Of a stretch of 64,000 nucleotides of DNA, positions 56,659 to 64,000 are shown in pieces. Location of the stretch: positions 1,550,001-1,614,000 of the forward strand of contig NC_049561.1 in NCBI RefSeq assembly GCF_013368755.1, given 5' to 3'. Origin of the DNA: Talaromyces rugulosus (lineage: Eukaryota > Ascomycota > Eurotiomycetes > Eurotiales > Trichocomaceae). The notes beneath the pieces were generated by a model. The model was not told the origin of the DNA. It made no database searches and worked only from the letters and a program-made list of their open reading frames with translations. Within the stretch, counting starts at the first letter, position 1, and the number at the start of each line of letters is the position of its first letter. The translations under genes were made by a program, and so were the position numbers.

Positions 56659-58949
56659 CTATAAATCATCCTGTGACGGCAACTGTCCCTGCGTGAAAGC
56701 ATCAAACAATGACGGGTCCCACGTCGACCCTTGAAACAGGTCTGTCATGTTGAGATCAAAGTTTGTCGTCATTGTTGGTCCTCCAGGCGGCCATTGAAGC
56801 AGGCTTTGTTCAACTTGACTATTTGTTGTGCCGCCCATCATCATCAGGAGAGGAGAGTATGGGGACGGATTGTTGTTGTTGGTGCTGCTGCTCTCTGGAT
56901 TCTCGTTGTATGTGGCGAAATTTCTGGATTGGAATGGAGTTCTTGTGTTTTGTGATTGCATTGGTTTATTATTTGTAGAAACTCGGGTTTCTGGAGTTTG
57001 GCTAGGTGCCAGGCTTAGCGAATGTGCAAGATTATTGTCGTCGTGGTGGTTATTATAATGCGTTGTTGTGGTGGTACTACGAGATGACGATGTTTGATCG
57101 TCAAAAGCGGCGTGAGTGATTTTTTGTCGTTTGCTTCTTGACATGCCTGCAGGGACTCCCCTTTCTTCGAAATTGAGTGATACAGGAGGAGCGTTTTGGT
57201 GTTGTAGATTCATGCGTTGGATGTTCAGGAGTAGAAATGAAAGTGCACTATGGCAGTGTTTTGCTGTTTCCCATTGCTTGGACATGACTTGCAAAATCTC
57301 GAGGCAGCCGCGTATTTCTCTGTGGATATGGTTCAGTCGGAAAAAAAAAAGGGGGAAGTTTATAAGAGAGGGGGGAATGTTGATTTCACTTACTGGCATC
57401 CTTTTGAAAGAACGTACTGCTTCAGCTGACAGGCAAATGCAATGATCAACCCGGACATATACGCCGCCGACAACAGACCCGGCCAGAAAAGGGCCTGACC
57501 CTTGTATGGTTGAGCCCTCAACGACGACAAAATATTCCTCGCGGCACCGATGCAGGTCTGCAACGACGAGCAAAAATCTGGGGACGACGGATCCAGTGAA
57601 AGATACGGCCGATTTATACAAAGAATAAGATGTTCATACAAAACTGAGAAGAAGGGGCTTAGATCAAACGAGTCTGCGGCAGATTCTTCAAAGTCTTCTG
57701 GGTTATTGTTGTGGCTTTCACCTTTTTGCTGCAAAGAGCTTGGGAGGTTATTCCACCATTTATGTACGTCGGAGACGAGGTATAGGACTGCACTTCGTCG
57801 GATTTGCCGGTTTTGGATGGACTTGTGAAATAGCTCTAGAGCTCTTCCGGTGAGTTTCCCATAAATGACATAGCTGGCTAATGTGATTTCTCTATTGAGA
57901 AGTTCTTCTTGTATATAACTCGAGCTTTCTTCTGCTGATGTCCGAGAAATCGAGGATTCATCGTAGCCGTCTTGAAGAGATGACGAGACTGAAAAATGGC
58001 CCGGATCCGCTGGTGCATGGTACTCTAGGTTCCCCGGAAGACATACGTCTATATCAGAGTCCTGAATACCGAGAGGAAGGCCCAGTGCCTGGCTCAGATA
58101 TCTATCAATGGCATATGCACACCAAAAGATACGTTTACGCAAGTGTCGATCATGAGAGGTGAGCTGTTTGTACCGGTACGGACAGCGATGAAGCCCCGCA
58201 TGCAGGATAGATCGCAAGATGGACCCACCGATCAAGGATGCGTTGTGCAGAGACATGGTAGCTACAAGATACAGCTGCATAACAAGAACAGCCTGAAGCG
58301 ACAGCATATCGTGGCGGTAGAGAAGTATTCCGACGAGTTTTGGAAACTCTGCCACGGATTGGATTTTGGACTCTTGGCGGAGTTGAAGGTCTGGTTGTAG
58401 AAGAGCGGCGAGATTGAAGACGCACTGGAAAATCGTGGTCCAGCAGGTGCTTTGATGATGGGATCCTCTAGGCTGACTTTCTCCATCCAGTGTATTATTC
58501 GCCGAATACAGTGCCTCCATCTCTTGCAAGAACGAGGGTCCATGCAGGAACGGGAATATGGGATGCCACACTTTGAAATACATCATCATTAGCTGGCGAG
58601 CATTTTCGAGGGCGGGAGCTTCTCCCAAAGCACTGGAGACTTCTGAATCATAACCCCAGTTCTTTTGGGGTCGTATATCGTTCTCAGCCGCAGAGTTGGC
58701 TGTCTTGTCTCTACTGGCGTTGCCAGAAGATAAGGACTCCGGCCCAACTAGTGTTTCCTCCGCGGCAGGAAAACCTGGGCTTGATAAGGGATCATTACCA
58801 AGAGGACCCAGACTTTTTGCAAAGGCCTGACGAACGGTGTTGATAAAATACACGCCACTGGAGCTGCCCACAAACTGGCTCTCATCGTTGGAGTTGGCGA
58901 TCAACGAGCCGAGTTCGGTTGTGCCGGGGAGAATATCTGAGGACTGCAT
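56659..58949 (-). CDS. fungal_trans-domain regulator lacking a Zn2Cys6 finger
   Basis: Exons 58949-57394 and 57319-56659 (74-nt intron, GTAAGT...CCACAG, join CA|A) give 738 aa. The middle holds the fungal-specific transcription factor domain (about 115-420): FLHGPSFLQEMEALY, ILRSILHAGLHRCPYRYKQL, RKRIFWCAYAIDRYLSQALG and GIQDSDIDVCLP. The C-terminal third is Ser/Thr/Asn-rich with a short acidic-aromatic end (TWDPSLFDAFTQGQ), like an activation region. There is no Cys6 cluster in the protein or in any frame just upstream of the ATG. It is divergent, 244 bp away, from a small gene that consists of a Zn2Cys6 finger without this domain. Confidence 0.85.
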
Positions 58950-59193
58950 GTTTCGACTTTACATGGCGCCGACAGTGATGTAGACCACGTCTATTCGAGA
59001 GTTGCTTGCTATAGATTTGCGGTGGTGTGTCTGTCTATGTTTGGATTAATGTGCGGTCTGTGGCACCGGTGATTGGACGTCAATAAAGTGGAGCACAAAT
59101 CGTCGTCATGCGGGTGAAAGATCTGCCGAACAACGATATTTACATTCATCGCTGCTTTGCACTTCAAATTCAACTAACTGAACCTCAGAAGAC
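58950..59193. promoter_or_regulatory. 244-bp bidirectional promoter of the two regulators
   Basis: The only sequence between the divergent start codons of the fungal_trans protein and the Zn2Cys6 protein, so their expression is likely linked. Contains CGG and CCG triplets (the usual half-sites of Zn2Cys6 factors) but no clear palindromic pair was identified. Confidence 0.5.
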
Positions 59194-60215
59194 ATGGCAA
59201 GCCCAGTTGGCCGAAAAGAAAAGCGAGTGTCTCGCATCACAACTGCTTGCAATCCCTGCCGGTCACGAAAACAAAAGGTACTACGTCAATCTGACTCGAG
59301 CAGTTCATGTATAGTTGAGCAAATACTAACTCATATTGTCTTAATGAATGGCTTAGTGCAGTGGAGAAAGGTTAGATACTTGCAATACTCCTCTTTATAT
59401 CGGTTATCTAACATCTACAGACCAACTTGTGGGCAATGTCTTGAATATCACCGCCAGTGCGCGTGGCCAGAACAATTGAAACGGTTTGTATACATCATCA
59501 CTTGATTGTACCTAGTAAATAGCTGATAAACGGTAGCGGGCCAGCCAAGGGCTATATAGAGGCACTCGAAGGCCGTCTTTATGAGACCGAAAATGTTTTA
59601 TTAAAGCTACTCTCTCGTCTCTCACAGGCCCAGCTATCATCTATGCTGTCTGAAAATGAGCTTGAAACAGGCGAAAGAAACCAGAACCAACCAGATACTC
59701 ATGACTCTGGGTCCCTTTCACGTCAACGTGAAGTCGAATATTGGAAGGTCAACCCATTAAACAGCGTCGACAATATCCGAAGATGGGAGCAGGAATGCCT
59801 CGACATTCGGAATAAGCCGGACGCTGACAATAATAACGATGCGGAGAATAATACCACGTCTACGAGAAGGCCCAGGCGGACCAAGTCAACGACAATAACA
59901 AGCCATGACGGTGCCGTTGGGCTCGCCACCAACACCAAAAGTCCTATTGGCCAAGACTACTTGCGTGATAGATTTCAGGAACAACAACAGACTGGTCCCT
60001 CGCGACGACATTCAGAGGTGGGAGGGGATTCGCAGAATAATACAGAAACACCGCCTCAACTCATCACCACAGCGTCGCCATTTGACGCTAGCATAGCGGA
60101 AAATTTTGGGCCTGTTCATCACACAAAAGAGTACACAAGCACAGCACGGACACCTCAGTTAAGCGCATGGGAAGAAGCACCGTCGATAAGTTTTCAGAAA
60201 CAATTTCTCTGGTAG
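59194..60215 (+). CDS. small Zn2Cys6 transcription factor
   Basis: Exons 59194-59277, 59357-59370 (a 14-nt micro-exon), 59421-59483 and 59537-60215 give 279 aa. The spliced N-terminus has a perfect C-x2-C-x6-C-x6-C-x2-C-x6-C zinc cluster (ACNPCRSRKQKC, SGERPTCGQC, LEYHRQCAWP); the third Cys comes from the micro-exon. A coiled-coil dimerisation segment follows (GYIEALEGRLYETENVLLKL, LSRLSQAQL). The rest is polar with a basic patch (RRPRRTKS) and a conserved-looking end (SFQKQFLW). There is no fungal_trans domain. It probably binds CGG-type sites; target genes may be the neighbouring dioxygenase and lyase, by location only. Confidence 0.85.
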
Positions 60216-60335
60216 TTAGTATCCTATTAGCATGAACATGGGGAGCGTCTACATAGGATATAGTAAATAAATTGATGGTCTTTGTTAATTATACATACTA
60301 AAAAACGTCACTTGATCAAAAATCTACCTGTGTTA

Positions 60336-62180
60336 TCAAGTTATGTACGCTTTTGCTTCCAGCTGACTTTCAAATGTTGCCAGCTCAGCCAGCTTCTCAT
60401 CATCATAGTAAATATCCAGGCGCGCTTTCCGGGCTGCCTTATCGGCCTTGGCTTGGGCCAGTATTTCTTTGATAGCGGGATAAGAAGAAAATCTGTCCTT
60501 GAGGGGTGTTAGTGGTGTTGAAAAAAAAAGGTATAAGAACATGCATGATAAAGGGTTGCTCACAGGAAGCGCATCCCAGACTTTTGGCTCAGTTCCTTGT
60601 CTACGAAACGTGCCACATCCACCACGAGCATATTCGGTGAAGAGAAAGCTGCGGCTGCTCTCAAGCATAATAGTCATTTGGTCTGAGTATATAAGTGTCA
60701 ATTATTGAAACCTTTAAAAACATCTAGGGGTAAGCTTACTTTCAAGGATCCGCCGCGGCTCATTCTCCTGGATACGCATCTCATACTGATACCCTTCATT
60801 GAAACCGCCATGCGGCGTATGACTGACCTCGACACTGCCCCCACCGGGAAGGAAATCATCAGACCGACCTAGCCCGTTCCCATACAGACTCGCCAAAAAT
60901 TCCGTTGCTGAGTTGCGGTGGAAATACGGGAGCCGGAAGCTGTTGGATGCAACATCCCAGCGTGGACCGAACCAGAGGAAGTCTGCTAGTGGGGTATTGG
61001 GGTCGCGAGATTTGGCGGTAAGGACACAGTTGACTGAGGGATCGGTGTGGTCGATGGATGTGGCGTTTTGGGAAGCGAATTTGGTCAAGTCGTACTGGGT
61101 ATAATGAGTTAATAACATAGAACAGATGAGGAATAGGATGAGGGAAGTACCTTGTAAGGAACGACGTTTCCATGCCAAGCAAGCAAGTCAAATGGAGTAT
61201 GGTCCTGCTCAATTGCATTATATTTGCCATTACTCTTGTTCACAATAGTCCAGTCCCCATGTAATTCGTCGTCTATATAGGCGACCGGATGCAAAAAGTC
61301 CCTGGGGTTAGCCAATCCATGACCGCCCAAGGGACCAAGATCTGGCAGTTCCCATATCGAGCCCCAGACCTCGGCGATATAGCCTCGAGCCTCTGTATGC
61401 CCTGGCGCCAGACGAATCGCAAACCGCAGACCGCGCTGCACAACACAGATTTCACCTGGTTGAAGGAACAGTTTCCCAAGCTCGGTTTGAATATCCAGAC
61501 TGCCATGTTGCGCAACAAGAAGAAAATCCCCATCAAGATTGCAAAAGGCACGGTTGTTCATATCCGCATTGATCATGAAAACGTACAAGGCGATGCCTTC
61601 TCTGAGGTTGGGATCTCCGCTGCCGCCCAAAGTGTGAAGTCCATCAACGAAATCGATCCTTTTGCTGGCTGGTGGGAGAGGGAAAGGCGCCCATTCGGCT
61701 TGCTCCACGAGAGACTCTACTTTGGGGTTGATGGACAAGAAGCAGTTTTCAATATGAGCTTCGGTGCCGATATTATTGTGGTATCCATCTGAGTTAGTGA
61801 CTGAATATTAGCTTCAGGGTCAGGGGGAGGTAAAAAAAAGGTAATCTCGGGCTTTCACCTCGGGTAATCTTACTGTGAACAGCAGCAGGACGCACACGGT
61901 ACATATACGTGCTAAAATTGGCGTGACGAGGCGCTGCAAATGCAGAATAGGTGATGCCCTCAGTGTACAAACCAAAACGGACCTCTTGAGGATTATTTTG
62001 GCCGGCAGGCAAGGTCCCGGGGATTACTTCGGACTGGAAGCGGTTCCCCCAACCGGCCTGATACTCGTATGGATCATTGTCGCGAGTGGGTTTTCGAGTC
62101 TGCGTGTCAGTGTAGTGAAAGACCTTTTGTAGGTCCTTGATAGGCTTCCTTTCTTTGACAGGGGGTAGTGTAGAACCCAT
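60336..62180 (-). CDS. homogentisate 1,2-dioxygenase-like enzyme
   Basis: Exons 62180-61874, 61788-61151, 61094-60740, 60682-60564 and 60497-60336 give 526 aa with all joins in frame. The N-terminal half carries YEYQAGWGNRFQSEVIPGTL, FGLYTEGITYSAFAAPR and later RGLRFAIRLAPGHTEARGYI; the C-terminal half carries the iron site. His374 and Glu380 (PYFHRNSATEF) and His410 (SHTPHGG) have the same spacing (6 and 36) as the three iron ligands of human HGD, so a ring-opening Fe(II) dioxygenase is expected. It is longer than usual HGD (about 440-450) and divergent in wording from the canonical fungal HmgA, so the substrate may be another hydroquinone-type acid. Tandem with the lyase gene upstream. Confidence 0.88.
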
Positions 62181-62697
62181 GGTGGCGACAGGTTGGTAGA
62201 GCCTTTAGGAGAGAAAAAAAAGTGAAATAAAAATACACGCCTCATTAGATTCAATGCCTACAGCTGAATGGCCCTGCTTTCACTCAGCTTTATGTACCTT
62301 CCACCTTGGCCCTCCCACTTTGGGAATTGGGTAGGAGCGCATTGCAACCGCATAGTAATTACCAGGGTTCTATGGTACGAGCAAGGTGGGACTGCGGCGC
62401 TGTGCAGCAGTGCAGCATATTCCATGTCAACCCTGTCTTACCAACAGAACATTTCTTTGTTCGGGACCGAGCAGTGCAAGCGCGATTGGTCCACAAGCAA
62501 TGCAAGGACGGGAGGCGCGGTGGGGCTCGGCTCGTTAGCCGCTGCGGGGAGAACATTAGCGGGACCCACATGTCTGAGTTAATTGGATGTGGGGCTTCTC
62601 TCTATGACAATACACTGTAGTGATTATACTATGCAGATGTATACAGATGTATATCATGGATTCAATGGTGTTGAATGTGGTTGTATAATTTCAAATT
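62181..62697. other. intergenic region
   Basis: Promoter of the dioxygenase-like gene and 3' flank of the lyase gene. Short plus-strand open frames here have no recognisable domain. Confidence 0.45.
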
Positions 62698-64000
62698 CTA
62701 TAGATCTTTAACGGCCAGTACATCATCAACCATGCGTGGAGCCGCACCGAGGTAATTGACCGGATCACACAGCGACTCGAGTTTTTCTCTACTCATCTTC
62801 GACGTCACCTCGTCCTTGAGTAAAAGACATTCGAGCAGGGATTTCCCCTGTTCAATGCTGTTCCGACATGCCTCGTACACAATATCATGTGCTGTCTGCC
62901 TCCCCACATAAGGCGCCATGCCCATCATCACAGCTTCAGCCACGATCAACCCACGTGTGGAGTGTAGATTGTCAAGCATCTGCTTGTCATTAACTGCTAG
63001 CCCGGAGAGTGCAAAGTGGGTCTGAGACAGAGCTCCCACGACAAGCACAAAGCTTTCCGGCACAGCCACCCATTCCAGATGCCAGGGACCAGAAGCTCTT
63101 TCAAAGTCCGAGACCATCCCATCAAGCACCAACCCGGCATTTGACCGGAGAATCTTCGATGCCGCAAGAATAACCTCACTGGAAATTGGGTTCCGCTTCT
63201 GAGGCATTGTGGATGAGGCCCCACGATGTGGCACAAATGGTTCGGATACTTCTCCAAGCTCGTTGGAGCTCATGATGATAATATCAAGCGCCACTTTGCC
63301 CATCGACCCACCTAAGAGAGCCAAAAAGTTGATCGTCTCCGCAATCCCATCGCGGGCTACATGCCATGTGATTGAAGGATCGACCAGTCCCAATTCCTCT
63401 GCCAGGGCCTTGCGGACGCGTATACCATCATCACCAGAACCTAAAGAAGCTAAAGACCCAGCAGCACCACCAAATTGAACCAAAAGCGCCCTATCGCGCA
63501 ACTGCTGGAGACGCTCTAGATGCCGTTGAAAACCCGAAAGCCATACTGCACACTTGTACCCAAATGTAACCGGCAGCGCATGTTGTAAATGCGTGCGTCC
63601 TGCCATGGGGGTATCCCTATACTTCCCCGACAAGTCGCGCAACGTCTTGATGACATCGCGAAGTAGCCGCTCAACAATTACCAGCCCTTCTTTCATTTGC
63701 AAAACACTGGCCAGATCCATAATGTCTTGCGTGGTTGCACCCCAGTGAACGTATTTACCGGCATCCTCGCCACAGAGATCGCTCAACTGTCGCACCAAAG
63801 GCAAAATCGGATAGCCGACAATCTCTGTCTCGTGGCGCAGGCGTTCGAGATCGAGTTTTGATGCCACTGCTCTTTTGGTGACTTCTGCTCCCACGCCGCT
63901 TGGAATCACATTGCATTTGGACTGGGCGCGTGCTAGGGCTGTCTCGGCATCAACACATCGGCGGATATAAGACTCGTCTTTGAATACCTGACAGTCACAT
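62698..64000 (-). CDS. adenylosuccinate lyase / PcaB-type fumarase-superfamily enzyme, partial
   Basis: The frame is open from the stop at 62698 to the window edge (about 434 codons); the N-terminus lies outside, and an acceptor-like TGTCAG near 63988 suggests an exon border there. Superfamily motifs in order: VHWGATTQDIMDLA, TPMAGRTHLQHALPVTFGYK, the signature loop GASSTMPQKRNPISSEV (catalytic Ser loop), and an ADSL_C-like end (RGLIVAEAVMMGMAPYVGR, DPVNYLGAAPRMVDDVL). The ending resembles bacterial 3-carboxy-cis,cis-muconate cycloisomerase (PcaB) as much as adenylosuccinate lyase. Position beside a ring-cleaving dioxygenase favours a role in aromatic catabolism rather than purine synthesis; this is inference. 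Confidence 0.85.
   Translation of the reverse strand, partial: CDCQVFKDESYIRRCVDAETALARAQSKCNVIPSGVGAEVTKRAVASKLDLERLRHETEIVGYPILPLVRQLSDLCGEDAGKYVHWGATTQDIMDLASVLQMKEGLVIVERLLRDVIKTLRDLSGKYRDTPMAGRTHLQHALPVTFGYKCAVWLSGFQRHLERLQQLRDRALLVQFGGAAGSLASLGSGDDGIRVRKALAEELGLVDPSITWHVARDGIAETINFLALLGGSMGKVALDIIIMSSNELGEVSEPFVPHRGASSTMPQKRNPISSEVILAASKILRSNAGLVLDGMVSDFERASGPWHLEWVAVPESFVLVVGALSQTHFALSGLAVNDKQMLDNLHSTRGLIVAEAVMMGMAPYVGRQTAHDIVYEACRNSIEQGKSLLECLLLKDEVTSKMSREKLESLCDPVNYLGAAPRMVDDVLAVKDL

Overview
The window is nuclear DNA of a filamentous ascomycete, most likely an Aspergillus/Penicillium-type member of the Eurotiales. The evidence is compact genes with short introns (mostly 45-90 nt, GTANGT...CTNAC...YAG), typical fungal families (Zn2Cys6 and fungal_trans regulators, GH81 glucanase, SPX transporter, exocyst Sec3, NACHT-WD40 relics) and protein texts close to Aspergillus orthologues. 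Genus and species cannot be fixed from the sequence alone. Splice sites below were set by eye; in nearly every multi-exon gene the exon lengths sum to an intact frame. No tRNA, rRNA or CRISPR was recognised.

Layout. 1-8.9 kb: housekeeping (F-box/WD-like protein, Srp40/Nopp140 nucleolar chaperone, exocyst Sec3). 8.9-15.2 kb: an accessory, AT-rich, decayed island holding two parts of a stop-ridden NACHT-WD40 (NLR-type) relic, an intact reverse-strand GPI-type surface-protein gene lying between them, and a 1.74-kb element bounded by 47-bp terminal inverted repeats around a broken HNH-nuclease-like gene. 15.2-25.7 kb: a 2127-aa DOCK-type GEF, a metallophosphoesterase, ribosomal protein eS8, a DUF2470 membrane protein. 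26.5-29.3 kb: two head-to-head paralogues of an unnamed family that share a C-terminal motif and a 7-nt last exon, separated by 1.4 kb with several CRE-like sites. 29.8-45.4 kb: SPX phosphate transporter, mitochondrial uS7, Vcx1-type Ca2+/H+ exchanger, GH81 endo-1,3-beta-glucanase, Utp14, mitochondrial mL41. 45.9-56 kb: Hul5-type HECT ligase, poly(A)-binding protein with an A-rich, poly(C)-bearing leader, secreted acid phosphatase with CACGTG boxes. 56.7-64 kb: a probable catabolic cluster with a fungal_trans regulator lacking a zinc finger, a divergent small Zn2Cys6 regulator, a homogentisate-dioxygenase-like enzyme, and an adenylosuccinate-lyase/PcaB-type enzyme that runs off the right edge.

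How genes work together. Ribosome biogenesis and translation are well represented (Srp40, Utp14, eS8, uS7m, mL41, Pab1). Phosphate handling appears twice (SPX transporter, acid phosphatase). The right end looks like an aromatic-compound degradation locus under its own two-gene regulator pair; this is inference from neighbourhood and domain content.
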